Assembly (NCBI GenBank): GCA_003963365.1
Contig: RXJG01000005.1
Span: forward strand, 198,811 to 262,810
DNA: 64,000 nt
From: Sphingobacteriales bacterium
Lineage (GTDB): Bacteria > Bacteroidota > Bacteroidia > Chitinophagales > Chitinophagaceae
Reading direction: 5' to 3'
Under the pieces are notes generated by a model that ran no database searches, was not told the origin of the DNA, and saw only the letters and a list, made by a program, of their open reading frames with translations. A program made the translations under genes and the position numbers. This document shows positions 1-8,965 of this stretch, in pieces; positions within the stretch are counted from its first letter, which is position 1, and each line of letters opens with the position of its first letter.

Positions 1-587
1 GCAGTCTTTTCGCCTTTTTTGAAAAATCTTTCACAAACGATCAGTAATTCAAGGATCTTCAGTGTTATCATTTCATTTTTATTCAGCCGTTCATGATGTT
101 TTTCATCAAGTATAGCTTCAAATATCTTATCAAGGTTTTTTCCCTGCCGGGCACCCGTATAAACGTAAGGCATCAGCTCTGAACGGAACAGGTTTAAGTG
201 TTTGAGATGTTGGCTGGGAAATGTTTCACTAAGAAAAAAGTTAAGGTTGGCGATCAAAAAATATCCGCGGGTGTCGCTACTATGTTTGGCCGAATTGATA
301 GTTTGACCGGGAATAAATATAAGCGTCCTGTCAGTTACCTGAACTTTAACGTTGCCAATAGTTATTTCACCCTTCCCCCTGGTAAAGAAGGCAATAATAA
401 ATTGTGATTGCCGGTGTGGGGGAATACTGAATTGTAAATGAGGTAATGTATCTTCTACCCTGACTAAAAAGAAGTTTAATCGCTTAACCAGTTTCGCATC
501 AAGATCAACAATATTTTTATTCCTGCGATATTGTTGGAATGCTTTTTTATAGTCGTCCAATATGGTTCTTTCCTCTGCAGTCAGCAT
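1..587 (-). CDS. AraC-family transcriptional regulator, N-terminal part (cut by window edge)
   Basis: The minus strand is open from an ATG at 587 to the left edge (195 codons, no stop). The start reads MLTAEERTIL and the protein continues with a stretch resembling the cupin-type sensor half of AraC regulators: a run of beta-strand-like segments with motifs such as FTRGKGEITIG and LIFIPGQTINSA, then a helical linker (MITLKILELLIVCERFF). In this family a C-terminal double helix-turn-helix would follow, but that part lies outside the window, so the assignment rests on the sensor half only. Upstream, towards tRNA-Arg, lies about 180 bases of AT-rich DNA that could carry its promoter. Identity as AraC-type is inference from the fold pattern. 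Confidence 0.6.
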   Translation of the reverse strand, partial: MLTAEERTILDDYKKAFQQYRRNKNIVDLDAKLVKRLNFFLVRVEDTLPHLQFSIPPHRQSQFIIAFFTRGKGEITIGNVKVQVTDRTLIFIPGQTINSAKHSSDTRGYFLIANLNFFLSETFPSQHLKHLNLFRSELMPYVYTGARQGKNLDKIFEAILDEKHHERLNKNEMITLKILELLIVCERFFKKGEKT

Positions 588-768
588 GTTGATAAGGTAC
601 AAATAAAAAGAATATTCGAGCTGAACTTTTTGAATGATTTAAGAAGCATTTTCAGAAAAAAAGAGTGATAAGCGGGTATTTCTGTCACTTATTGCCTCTA
701 AGCGACACACCTGTGGTCCCGGTATAAATCGAAACTGTTTCTAAATTTAAGTCCCGCAACCAGCAAAG

Positions 769-840
769 TAGCCCGAACAAGAATCGAACTTGTATCTAGA
801 GTTTAGGAAACTCCTATTCTATCCATTGAACTATCGGGCC
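769..840 (-). tRNA. tRNA-Arg (anticodon CCU)
   Basis: Read on the minus strand, the sequence folds as a cloverleaf. The 7-bp acceptor stem GGCCCGA/TCGGGCT has a G-U first pair. The D arm is GTTC...GAAT, the anticodon stem is GGAGT/ACTCT, the loop TTCCTAA gives anticodon CCT, and the T arm is ACAAG-TTCGATT-CTTGT. The discriminator base is A and no CCA is encoded. It would read AGG arginine codons. The rest of the 588-996 gap shows no other gene. Confidence 0.95.
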
Positions 841-996
841 ACTTTGCCTGCAGGATATTCTATCCCCATCCAACTGCCCCGTGCCGGGCGGGTATTGAAT
901 TACGGGGCCAATGGGCGGCAAAAATAACAGTTTCTGTCAAATCCTTTTCTAACTATCTGCACTATTAATTTTATCTTCCCGTATTAATTATTCATT

Positions 997-1455
997 ATGA
1001 AAAGATCATTCGTTGTAACAACGGCTATTTGTATAATGCTGTCCTTTACTGTAAGGGCCCAGTCTTCCAAAACCAAAGCTGTTATCAATCACATTGCTGT
1101 ATATGTAGTGGATTTGAAAAAAAGTACCGGCTTTTACCGGGATATAATAGGATTAGACACCATACCCGAACCCTTTCATGATGGCAGGCACACCTGGTTT
1201 GCCATTGGCACTAATGCTCATTTGCATGTTATTTCCGGGGCTTCCGCAGTAACAATACATGATAAAAACAGTCATCTCTGTTTTTCTGTTCCCTCTGTTC
1301 CTGAGTTTATTAAAATACTCGATCAAAACCATATTGCTTACGAAAACTGGCTGGGCGAAAAACAAGCTGTTACCAATAGAGTGGATGGGGTAAAACAGAT
1401 CTACTTCACCGACCCCGACGGTTACTGGATCGAGATCAACGATGCCAAAAAATAA
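997..1455 (+). CDS. Exported VOC-fold (glyoxalase/bleomycin-resistance-like) protein
   Basis: A protein of 152 aa. Residues 1-21 form a Sec signal peptide ending in VRAQ, so the product is probably periplasmic. The rest is one vicinal-oxygen-chelate module: INHIAVYVVDLKKS at the start with a metal-ligand-type His, LHVISG and HLCFSV in the middle, and FTDPDGYWIEIND at the end supplying the usual Glu. These residues fit a divalent-metal site, but the substrate cannot be told: glyoxalase, dioxygenase and resistance proteins share the fold. VOC domains work as two modules, so it presumably dimerises. It stands alone between tRNA-Arg and a TPR gene. Confidence 0.8.
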   Translation: MKRSFVVTTAICIMLSFTVRAQSSKTKAVINHIAVYVVDLKKSTGFYRDIIGLDTIPEPFHDGRHTWFAIGTNAHLHVISGASAVTIHDKNSHLCFSVPSVPEFIKILDQNHIAYENWLGEKQAVTNRVDGVKQIYFTDPDGYWIEINDAKK

Positions 1456-1504
1456 CGGACAATAATTTACTAATTATCAATTCCTAATTCCTTAGGGCAA
1501 ACCT

Positions 1505-1512
1505 TATCTTTG
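1505..1512 (+). promoter_or_regulatory. Bacteroidota -7 box upstream of the TPR membrane gene
   Basis: TATCTTTG matches the TAnnTTTG -7 element and lies 21 bases before the ATG at 1534. No clear TTG was seen about 20 bases further upstream, so only the -7 half is supported. Confidence 0.5.
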
Positions 1513-1533
1513 CACTCCTAATTTTTATGTAGT

Positions 1534-2187
1534 ATGAAGTGGCTGAATACTTTTATTAAATACCGTTTGTGGATAGGTTTGGTTGCCCTTGCAGGGGCTA
1601 TTGCCGTGAATTTTTATGCAGGTTTCTGGCCTTCTTTTATATTATACTTTATTGCCGTAATCTGTATTGTGGGCCACTTCTTAATAGGTCCTTTGCGGTT
1701 GATACAGGTATATATTGAAGAAGGGGATTTTGATGGTGCCCGAAAAGTGCTGGATTCAATATGGTTTCCCGGCCTGCTCATCAAACCCGTTCGTTCCGCT
1801 TATTATGCAGTAAAAGGTCAGTTGGCAATGGTTAGTCAAAATACCGATGAAGCCGAAAAGCATTTAAAGAAAAGTCTTGACCTGGGTGGTACCATGATGA
1901 AGGATGCTGAAGGTGCTAACAAATTACAACTGGGCATGCTGGCCCTGCAAAAAGGCGATTGGAAATCCGGCGAAAACTACATCCGTCAGGCCATTCGTGC
2001 CGGCATACCCGATAAAGAAGGACAGGCGATGGCATACTTCCAAATGTGCCAGATTTATATGAATAAAAGAGAATTCAGGGCAGCCAAAGATTTCTTTCGC
2101 AAAACAAAAGCCTTAAAACCCACCACCCCTCAATTGGTAGACCAGATTAAACAGATGGAAAAGTATATTACCCGCATACCCGGGTAA
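1534..2187 (+). CDS. Membrane-anchored tetratricopeptide repeat protein
   Basis: A protein of 217 aa. Two adjacent hydrophobic segments (about residues 11-29 and 32-55) anchor the N terminus. The remainder is helical with TPR-like pairs: YYAVKGQLAMVSQNTDEAEKHLKKSL around 88-115, ANKLQLGMLALQKGDWKSGENYIRQA around 127-152, and AMAYFQMCQIYMNKREFRAAKDFF around 163-186. This suggests a scaffold exposed on one face of the inner membrane. No catalytic motif is visible and the partner is unknown. A -7 box lies 21 bases upstream. A hairpin begins directly after the stop but carries its T-run on the other strand. Confidence 0.75.
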   Translation: MKWLNTFIKYRLWIGLVALAGAIAVNFYAGFWPSFILYFIAVICIVGHFLIGPLRLIQVYIEEGDFDGARKVLDSIWFPGLLIKPVRSAYYAVKGQLAMVSQNTDEAEKHLKKSLDLGGTMMKDAEGANKLQLGMLALQKGDWKSGENYIRQAIRAGIPDKEGQAMAYFQMCQIYMNKREFRAAKDFFRKTKALKPTTPQLVDQIKQMEKYITRIPG

Positions 2188-2213
2188 AAAAAAGCCTGGC
2201 GGTAATACGCCAG
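2186..2213 (-). terminator. Intrinsic terminator, minus strand
   Basis: A perfect 6-bp stem, CTGGCG/CGCCAG, with a 6-nt loop is followed on the minus strand by eight Ts. No minus-strand gene ends here, which implies a small upstream transcript (see 2214-2335). Confidence 0.7.
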
Positions 2214-2335
2214 ACTTATGACTAAGAAGATAATGATTTAATGTTTTGTTTACCTGTAAGTAGCAACGGCCGACTGAAGCTGTGGGGTCTAATGGCACGG
2301 TAAAATTATTTTGTAACTATAATTACCATTTTTAT
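2214..2335 (-). ncRNA. Candidate small RNA transcription unit between two terminators
   Basis: This gap lies between the terminator of the SRPBCC gene (2428-2457) and another minus-strand terminator (2186-2213). CAAATGTA at 2341-2348 reads TACATTTG on the minus strand, a good -7 box, with TTTG about 16 bases upstream, which is shorter than usual. The implied transcript is about 145 nt. All three frames contain early stops or read into the terminator, so it does not look coding. No known RNA family was recognised. Confidence 0.35.
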
Positions 2336-2427
2336 GATTACAAATGTATTGGACGGATTATAACCAAACAATACCACAAACTGGTAATTTTTTGACCTTA
2401 ATTAGTATAAAATAAGCGTTACTACCT

Positions 2428-2457
2428 AAAAAAACCGGTAGTTACTAAAACCACCGG
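2428..2457 (-). terminator. Intrinsic terminator after the SRPBCC gene
   Basis: On the minus strand CCGGT-GGTT, a 5-nt loop and AAC-T-ACCGG form a stem with one mismatch, followed by seven Ts. It lies about 50 bases past the SRPBCC stop codon. Confidence 0.65.
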
Positions 2458-2508
2458 CCAATAATACTGGACGATAAAAACGGGAACTTCCATTGAAGAT
2501 AGAAAACA

Positions 2509-3009
2509 TTAATAAAAAAACACTTGTTTTAATTCACCATCTTTCCACCTACCAAAGAGGTTTTCAATCTGGTGATAACGGTAAGTAAAAATATTTTTTA
2601 ATTTATTGCGTACAAATAATGTATTGGCTATATCACCAATAAACCAATACGGCATTTTATAACTAACCATATCTGTCATCTCCACACCACCATCAATACT
2701 TTTAAAATGATGTTCGTGATGCCACATAGCATAAGGTCCAAAACGCTGTTCATCCACAAAGTATTCGTGATGTTTTACCTGGGTTATTTCGGTAACCCAT
2801 CGTATGGGAATATTCCATACCGGGCTCACTTTATAGGTAATGATTTCACCGGGATAAGCAGCTTCGGTTAAAAAAGGGCTGGTAATAATAAAGTTCATCT
2901 CCTTTGGAGTGATGGTTTGTAAATTTCCCGGCCGGGAAAAAAACTTCCATACCACTTCCATCTCTGCCGGTATTTTTTGCACCGTTTTTAATACATAAAC
3001 TCTGGACAT
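2509..3009 (-). CDS. SRPBCC (START/Bet v1-like) family protein
   Basis: A protein of 166 aa without signal peptide, so cytosolic. The opening VLKTVQKIPAEMEVVWKFFSRPGNLQTITP is the typical first strand and helices of the helix-grip fold. Later motifs WVTEITQVKHHEYFVDEQRFGPYAMWHHEHHF and MTDMVSYKMP match the group often annotated as cell-division-inhibitor-like or polyketide cyclase/dehydrase. This fold binds hydrophobic ligands in a cavity; no ligand can be inferred here. It is transcribed divergently from the helicase gene, whose ATG lies 74 bases away, and has its own downstream terminator. Confidence 0.75.
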   Translation of the reverse strand: MSRVYVLKTVQKIPAEMEVVWKFFSRPGNLQTITPKEMNFIITSPFLTEAAYPGEIITYKVSPVWNIPIRWVTEITQVKHHEYFVDEQRFGPYAMWHHEHHFKSIDGGVEMTDMVSYKMPYWFIGDIANTLFVRNKLKNIFTYRYHQIENLFGRWKDGELKQVFFY

Positions 3010-3070
3010 AGCCTACTAACAAAACTAAACGCATATTGTTGTAACCAGTCCATTTCTCCCCTGCAAAACC

Positions 3071-3078
3071 TAACTTTG
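3071..3078 (+). promoter_or_regulatory. -7 box four bases before the helicase start codon
   Basis: TAACTTTG fits TAnnTTTG exactly and ends only four bases before the ATG at 3083. In Bacteroidota transcription starts about 5-7 bases after this box, so the mRNA would be leaderless or nearly so. No convincing -33 element was seen. Confidence 0.45.
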
Positions 3079-3082
3079 AAAC

Positions 3083-6000
3083 ATGGCGTTGAATGAAAAA
3101 TTACTGGAAAAATTTAAAGCTGATTATAATAACCTAAACGAGCAGCAGCGGCGGGCCGTTGATACTATCGAAGGCCCGGTGATGGTGATTGCCGGACCAG
3201 GCACAGGCAAGACACAAATTTTAAGTGCAAGAATTGGAAAAATATTATTAGATACAGATACGCAGCCGGAGAATATATTATGCCTCACTTATACAGACGC
3301 AGGTGTAGTGGCTATGCGTAAACGATTGCTTTCTTTCATTGGGGCAGAAGCATATAAAGTAAACATCTATACTTTTCATGCTTTTTGTAATGATGTAATT
3401 CAGGAAAATCTTTCCTTATTTGAAAAAACAGCGCTTGACCCGGTTTCAGATTTGGAACGAATAGAACTCTTTAAAGAACTTATTGATTCGTTTCCTAAAA
3501 ATCATCCGCTCAAACGTTACCGTGGTGATGTTTATTTTGAAATCAATAACCTTCAATCACTTTTCAGCAATATGAAAAGGGAAGGATGGACACCTGATTT
3601 TATTAACCGGAAAATTGATGAATACCTTGCTGACCTGCCAAACAGGGATGAATTTATTTATAAAAGAAAATACAAAGAGTTTAATGCCGGTGATGTTAAA
3701 AAGGATAAAATTGAAGAAGAAAAAGAACGGATGGAAAAACTGCGGGCCGCTGTAAATGAGTTCAACCGCTTCCAGCAACTTATGCGCAACCGCAACCGTT
3801 ACGATTTTGATGACATGATCAACTGGGTCATTAAAGCCTTTGAAGAAAACAAGAGTTTATTGCAACGTTACCAGGAGCAATTCTTATACATTTTGGTAGA
3901 TGAGTTTCAGGACACCAGCGGCACACAAAATAAAATAGTGGAACTGCTCATCAATTACTGGGAAAAACCCAATGTATTTGTGGTGGGAGATGATGACCAG
4001 AGCATCTATCGTTTCCAGGGGGCAAATATTGAAAACATGGAGCTCTTTGCTGATAAGTATCAACAGGATTTACTGACGGTGGTACTTACAAACAACTATC
4101 GCTCCACCCAGCCAATATTAGATGTTTCAAAATCATTAATTGATATCAATAATGAAAGACTGGTTAAAAAATTGCCCGGACTGACCAAAGAATTAAAATC
4201 AAGCAATAAAAAGATACGTCATCTCCTGCACACACCGGTTATTAAAGAATACGAAACACAGCGGCAGGAGATGATGGACATCACCATCACCGTACAAAAA
4301 TTATTAGCGCAGGGAATAAAGCCCGGCAGCATTGGAATCATTTATAAAGAAAATAAATATGGTGAGGAGTTAACCAGTTATTTCAAACTGCGCAATGTAC
4401 CGGTGTACAGCAAACGAAGTTTAAATATCCTTGAATTGCCGTTGGCACAAAAAATTATTTTACTCATAAAATACCTCGCTGCCGAACATGATATTCCATA
4501 CGGTGGAGATGAAATGCTTTTTGAGATTTTGCACTTCGACTGGTTTCATATTCCACCCATTGAAATTGCCAGGCTCAGTGTGGAAGCAGCGGAGAAAAGA
4601 TTCAGTGACGAAAAAACATCGCTTCGGAAATTATTGTATGATAAGGTCAATGCTTTACCCAAAGACCTCTTCTCTCCCAAAACAAATGACGGACTTATAA
4701 AAGCCGGTAACATAATTGAAAAACTGGTGGGTGATGTTTCCAATGTAACCATACAAACGCTGATTGAAAACATTATCCGTGATGCAGGTGTATTATCACA
4801 CATTATGCAGAGTGAGGATAAAATATGGCAACTGCAAATCCTTACCGGTTTTTTTGATTTTGTAAAAGAAGAAACAAAACGCAACCCAACTTTATCATTG
4901 CAGCAATTAGTTGGTATTATTGAGTTGATGGAGAAAGAAGGAATATCATTACCCTTAACACAGGTAAGTGGCAGTGATAAAGGTGTAAACCTGATGACGG
5001 CTCATAGTTCAAAAGGTTTGGAATTTGAATATGTATTTCTTGCTGGTTGCAACGCTTCTTTCTGGGAAAAGAAAAGAAAACCCGGCGGTGGTTATAAATT
5101 ACCGGATACGATGTTTGTTACTCAGCCAGCTGCCAAAGATGATGAAGAACTGCGCCGTTTGTTTTATGTTGCCTTAACAAGAGCAGAGCAACATTTATAT
5201 ATTTCATACTGCCGTTTTAAAAACGATGGCAAAGAACTGGAGCCATCAATGTTTATTGCAGAAATACTGGACCAGCAGGAATTACCTGTTGAAAAAGTAA
5301 TACTGGATAATGAAGTAATGGCGGCCTTCCAGGCATTACAGTTTGGGGAAGCTGCAGCACCAGAAATCACACAACTGGAAGAAGAATTTGTAATTCGCCT
5401 TTTAGAAAAGTTTGTGATGAATGTTACCGCACTCAACAATTACCTGAAATGTCCGCTCAATTTTTATTTCAACAATTTGATTCGTGTTCCATCGGGTAAA
5501 TCAGAAGCAACTGAATTTGGTTCAGCCGTTCATTATGCTTTGCAGCGTTTATTTGAAAAAATGCGGGATAAAGAAAGCTTTCCGCCTAAACAAGAATTCA
5601 TCAGTGATTTTTACTGGTATATGCGCCGCCACCGGGAAAGTTTTACCAAAGAACAATTTGAACGAAGAATGGAGTACGGTGAAGAAGTATTATCAAACTA
5701 CTACGATAAATACATCAATACCTGGAACAAAATTGTAGCGGTAGAAAGAAACATCCGCAATGTAGTAGTGAATGGTGTGCCATTAAAAGGTAAATTAGAT
5801 AAACTGGAATTTGATGGCACTGCTGTTAATGTGGTGGATTATAAAACCGGTGATTATGATAAAGCAAGGGATAAACTGCAATCGCCCAACGAAAAAAATC
5901 CCCATGGGGGTGATTACTGGCGGCAGGCGGTATTCTATAAAATTTTAGTGGATAATTACGAGCAGAAAAACTGGAAAGTGATCAGCTCCGAATTTGATTT

Positions 6001-6232
6001 TATTGAACCGGATAAAAAGAAAAATTACCGCAAAGAAAAAATCATCATCAAACCTGAAGACATTACAACAGTTACACAGCAGATAAAAATGGTATGGGAC
6101 AAAATTCAAAACCACGATTTTTATGTGGGTTGTGGTAAAGAGGATTGCCACTGGTGCAATTTTGTTAAAACAAATAAAATGGCTGTGGCTCTTCACGAAT
6201 TGACAGAAGAGGAAGAAGAACTTGAATCATGA
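3083..6232 (+). CDS. UvrD/PcrA-type superfamily 1 helicase fused to a PD-(D/E)XK nuclease
   Basis: A protein of 1049 aa. Helicase motifs in order: Q-motif LNEQQRRAV (18-26), Walker A GPGTGKTQ (38-45), Walker B VDEFQD (about 272-277), GDDDQSIYRFQGA (from about 302), NNYRS, and the late motifs LMTAHSSKGLEFEYV and RRLFYVALTRAE. From about residue 780 a RecB-like nuclease follows: GKLDKLEF, then VVDYKTG near 917-923 with the acidic-x-Lys signature. Cys790 precedes the domain and Cys1017, Cys1022 and Cys1025 follow it, the spacing used by AddB/Cas4-type nucleases to hold an iron-sulfur cluster. The family unwinds and trims DNA in repair. It is a single polypeptide with no AddB/RecC partner nearby. 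Stop is TGA. Confidence 0.88.
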   Translation: MALNEKLLEKFKADYNNLNEQQRRAVDTIEGPVMVIAGPGTGKTQILSARIGKILLDTDTQPENILCLTYTDAGVVAMRKRLLSFIGAEAYKVNIYTFHAFCNDVIQENLSLFEKTALDPVSDLERIELFKELIDSFPKNHPLKRYRGDVYFEINNLQSLFSNMKREGWTPDFINRKIDEYLADLPNRDEFIYKRKYKEFNAGDVKKDKIEEEKERMEKLRAAVNEFNRFQQLMRNRNRYDFDDMINWVIKAFEENKSLLQRYQEQFLYILVDEFQDTSGTQNKIVELLINYWEKPNVFVVGDDDQSIYRFQGANIENMELFADKYQQDLLTVVLTNNYRSTQPILDVSKSLIDINNERLVKKLPGLTKELKSSNKKIRHLLHTPVIKEYETQRQEMMDITITVQKLLAQGIKPGSIGIIYKENKYGEELTSYFKLRNVPVYSKRSLNILELPLAQKIILLIKYLAAEHDIPYGGDEMLFEILHFDWFHIPPIEIARLSVEAAEKRFSDEKTSLRKLLYDKVNALPKDLFSPKTNDGLIKAGNIIEKLVGDVSNVTIQTLIENIIRDAGVLSHIMQSEDKIWQLQILTGFFDFVKEETKRNPTLSLQQLVGIIELMEKEGISLPLTQVSGSDKGVNLMTAHSSKGLEFEYVFLAGCNASFWEKKRKPGGGYKLPDTMFVTQPAAKDDEELRRLFYVALTRAEQHLYISYCRFKNDGKELEPSMFIAEILDQQELPVEKVILDNEVMAAFQALQFGEAAAPEITQLEEEFVIRLLEKFVMNVTALNNYLKCPLNFYFNNLIRVPSGKSEATEFGSAVHYALQRLFEKMRDKESFPPKQEFISDFYWYMRRHRESFTKEQFERRMEYGEEVLSNYYDKYINTWNKIVAVERNIRNVVVNGVPLKGKLDKLEFDGTAVNVVDYKTGDYDKARDKLQSPNEKNPHGGDYWRQAVFYKILVDNYEQKNWKVISSEFDFIEPDKKKNYRKEKIIIKPEDITTVTQQIKMVWDKIQNHDFYVGCGKEDCHWCNFVKTNKMAVALHELTEEEEELES

Positions 6233-6308
6233 TTAACAGGATTTTGATATTTAAAAGCAAAGCTTTAGAAAACGATAACAGCAAACATCTTATGTTTGCG
6301 CATCTTTT

Positions 6309-7715
6309 ATGAGAAATTATTTTGGCAGTAAGCGTTTAATTTTTTTTATCCTGTCCGCTTTTTTAATACAGCAAATACTGCTGCAAAGCAGTTGTGCCCA
6401 TATTATACCACCCACTGGTGGCGATAAAGACACACTACCTCCTGTGCCGGTTAAGTCCTCACCAAAAGATTCAGTTCTTCACTACAACGGCAATAAAATA
6501 ACAATCGAGTTTAATGAATTTATTGAATTAGACAAGCCGTTTGAAAATGTAATCCTTTCACCCAATCCAACAAAGCAACCGGTGGTGGAATCAAGATTAA
6601 AAACCTTAACGGTACGGCTTAAAGATTCTTTACTGCCCAATACTACTTACAGTATTGATTTTGGTAATGCTATAAAAGATATAAACGAGGGAAATATTTT
6701 AAAAGATTACAAATTTGTTTTTTCAACTGGCAGTACTATTGATACCAAAGAACTCAGCGGTAAAGTGATACTGGCTGAAAATGGCAAAATAGATTCCACA
6801 CTTATTGTAACGCTTTATAAAAATACCGATGATTCTGCCGTAGCAAAGAAAAAACCATTTTATTATACAAGGTTAAAAGGTGACGGATCTTTCCGTTTCA
6901 GCAATTTACCGGCAGGTAAATTTGCCCTGTATGCCCTGAAAGATGCCAACGGAAACAAGCAATATGATTCACCAACAGAAATGTTTGCGTTTGCCGGTAA
7001 TATTATTGAAACAACTGATTCCACGGCTCCTGTTACTTTATATGCATATGCTGAAGAAAAAGAAAAACCAAAACCGGCAAGTGGTACAGTGAAAACAGAA
7101 AAGCGATTAGTTTATGCTAACAATCTTGAAAACAGGCATCAAAGTTTAATTGAACCGTTTACGCTCACCTTTCTTAAACCATTAAAATATTTCGATTCAA
7201 CAAAAATCAGTTTCCTCGACAGTACGCACAGACCGGTTACCGGTTATCAATGGATAAAAGACAGTTCAAATAAAAAACTCACTCTTCGGTATCAATGGCA
7301 GCCAGGTATGGTTTACCAGCTTATCTTACAAAAAGCTTTTGCTGCAGATACTATGGGTTACCAGCTTTCTAAAATTGATACCCTGAATTTTTCTGCAAAG
7401 AAACCGGAAGAATATGGCAGCTTACGCCTGAAGTTTACCAATTTTGATAAATCCAAAAACCCGGTATTACAATTTGTTCTACAGGATAAAGTTGTAAAAT
7501 CGGTTGTAATAACAGATGCTGTATGGAGTGAAAAACTGGTAAATCCCGGAGATTATGAATTAAGGGTTTTATATGATGATAATAAGAACGGTATTTGGGA
7601 TCCCGGGAAATTTTTTGGCGTACACAAACAACCGGAAAAAGTAGTGCCGGTAGCGGCAAAACTTACTATTAAAGCCAATTGGGAAAATGAAAATATTGTT
7701 GATTTAAAACAATAG
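6309..7715 (+). CDS. Ig-like domain lipoprotein
   Basis: A protein of 468 aa. The N-terminal hydrophobic stretch ends in LLQSSC, a lipobox with lipidation Cys at residue 29, so it is probably an envelope lipoprotein. The next part, PPTGGDKDTLPPVPVKSSPKDS followed by ITIEFNEFIEL and LPNTTYSIDFGNAIKD, is the SbsA/Big_5-type Ig-like domain common in Bacteroidota. A central region with DANGNKQYDSPTEMF resembles a carboxypeptidase-regulatory-like or calcium-binding beta domain, echoed at the end by YDDNKNGIWDPGKFFG. A short inverted repeat (6281-6299) overlaps a TATGTTTG -7 box just upstream. Function is unknown; a structural role in the envelope is likely. recR follows 25 bases later. Confidence 0.8.
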   Translation: MRNYFGSKRLIFFILSAFLIQQILLQSSCAHIIPPTGGDKDTLPPVPVKSSPKDSVLHYNGNKITIEFNEFIELDKPFENVILSPNPTKQPVVESRLKTLTVRLKDSLLPNTTYSIDFGNAIKDINEGNILKDYKFVFSTGSTIDTKELSGKVILAENGKIDSTLIVTLYKNTDDSAVAKKKPFYYTRLKGDGSFRFSNLPAGKFALYALKDANGNKQYDSPTEMFAFAGNIIETTDSTAPVTLYAYAEEKEKPKPASGTVKTEKRLVYANNLENRHQSLIEPFTLTFLKPLKYFDSTKISFLDSTHRPVTGYQWIKDSSNKKLTLRYQWQPGMVYQLILQKAFAADTMGYQLSKIDTLNFSAKKPEEYGSLRLKFTNFDKSKNPVLQFVLQDKVVKSVVITDAVWSEKLVNPGDYELRVLYDDNKNGIWDPGKFFGVHKQPEKVVPVAAKLTIKANWENENIVDLKQ

Positions 7716-7740
7716 AATTTTAATTCCGTTAATTTGCCTC

Positions 7741-8361
7741 ATGTTTTTCTCTTCCACTTTAGTTGAAAATGCGGTAAATGAATTTGCCAAAATGCCCGGT
7801 ATAGGAAAAAAAACTGCATTACGGTTAGTCCTCCATTTAATTAAACAGTCGCCGGAAGAAGTAAATCTCTTCAGCGAAACGATCGCTAAAATGCGGGCCG
7901 GAATAAAATTTTGCAGCCGGTGTAATAATATTTCAGACAAAGAGGTCTGCAATATCTGTTCTAACACATCCCGCAAGCAGGAGATCATTTGCGTAGTAGA
8001 AAACATCCGTGATGTGATTGCCATTGAAAGTACTCAGCAATACAATGGTCTTTATCATGTATTGGGCGGAATCATATCTCCCTTAGACGGTGTTGGCCCC
8101 GAGCAACTCGCTATTGAATCGCTGATAAACCGTATCGAAAAAGAAAAACCAGAAGAACTCATTTTTGCCCTCAATCCCACTATACAGGGCGATACAACCA
8201 TTTATTATATCCAGAAAAAATTAAAAGACATCAATATTAAAATCACCACTATTGCCCGGGGGATTGCTTTTGGCGGAGAGCTGGAATATGCGGATGAACT
8301 CACCCTTGCCCGTAGTCTTCAAAATCGTTTACCGGTAGATAGTTATATGAATACCAGGTAA
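7741..8361 (+). CDS. recR: Recombination mediator protein RecR
   Basis: A protein of 206 aa, close to the usual length. It has the N-terminal helix-hairpin-helix FAKMPGIGKKTA (15-26), a four-Cys zinc finger (C58, C61, C70, C73), a Toprim domain opening with ICVVENIRDVIAIE and containing YHVLGGIISPLDGVGPE, and the C-terminal TTIARGIAFGGELEYADELTLARS. RecR works with RecO and RecF to load RecA on single-stranded gaps. It starts 25 bases after the lipoprotein gene and may be co-transcribed with it. Confidence 0.96.
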   Translation: MFFSSTLVENAVNEFAKMPGIGKKTALRLVLHLIKQSPEEVNLFSETIAKMRAGIKFCSRCNNISDKEVCNICSNTSRKQEIICVVENIRDVIAIESTQQYNGLYHVLGGIISPLDGVGPEQLAIESLINRIEKEKPEELIFALNPTIQGDTTIYYIQKKLKDINIKITTIARGIAFGGELEYADELTLARSLQNRLPVDSYMNTR

Positions 8362-8545
8362 ATTTACTATCGCCTGAAAAATTTTTCCGCAATTAATCAA
8401 AATCAGTTACTCTTTTCACCGTTTTTTCTAATTTTCAGGCCGCAAATATTCCCGTTCGGGTATCTTTTTTCCTTACATGGCTACTATTTGGCCCTTTTAT
8501 TGTTTTGTACAGGTATATAGTGGCTTAAGTTTCTGCATTTGCATT

Positions 8546-8956
8546 ATGAAATTATGGAAGAAGATAGTGCTGATTATTGTAGTAGCCGGGGCAGCCGCCA
8601 TTGGTTACGTTGGTTACCACCGGTACAATGACGGCCCTGAAAGTTATGCTGAGGCAAAAGCAATAAACATTAATGCAGTTACACTGCTTAATGACTATAA
8701 TAAATCAGAAGCGGAGGCGAACAAAAAGTACATTGGTAAGGTTATTGCTGTAAGTGGCGAAATAAAAGAAGTAACTAAAAACCAGGAAGGCCAAACAGTA
8801 GTAACATTAAAAACCAGTGACCCGATGAACAGTATTAATTGTACCCTGGACCAAAAGAATGCAGCAGTTACCGCCGGCTCTACGGTTACGCTAAAAGGTC
8901 TTTGTACCGGTTACATGATGGATGTTTATATAACCCGTTGTACCATTATAAAATAA
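8546..8956 (+). CDS. Membrane-anchored OB-fold (tRNA_anti-like) protein
   Basis: The reading frame is open further upstream, but the ATG at 8546 gives MKLWKKIVLIIVVAGAAAIGYVGY, a clean signal-anchor, so this start (136 aa) is preferred over 8477. The remainder has an OB-fold pattern of the tRNA_anti-like kind: YIGKVIAVSGEIKEVTKNQEGQ, VVTLKTSDPMNSINCTLDQ, then AGSTVTLKGLCTGYMMDV. Exported proteins of this type are common in Bacteroidota and have no settled function. It lies just before a cytochrome-domain lipoprotein (9-base gap), so the two are likely in one transcript. Confidence 0.65.
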   Translation: MKLWKKIVLIIVVAGAAAIGYVGYHRYNDGPESYAEAKAININAVTLLNDYNKSEAEANKKYIGKVIAVSGEIKEVTKNQEGQTVVTLKTSDPMNSINCTLDQKNAAVTAGSTVTLKGLCTGYMMDVYITRCTIIK

Positions 8957-8965
8957 TAAATAATC

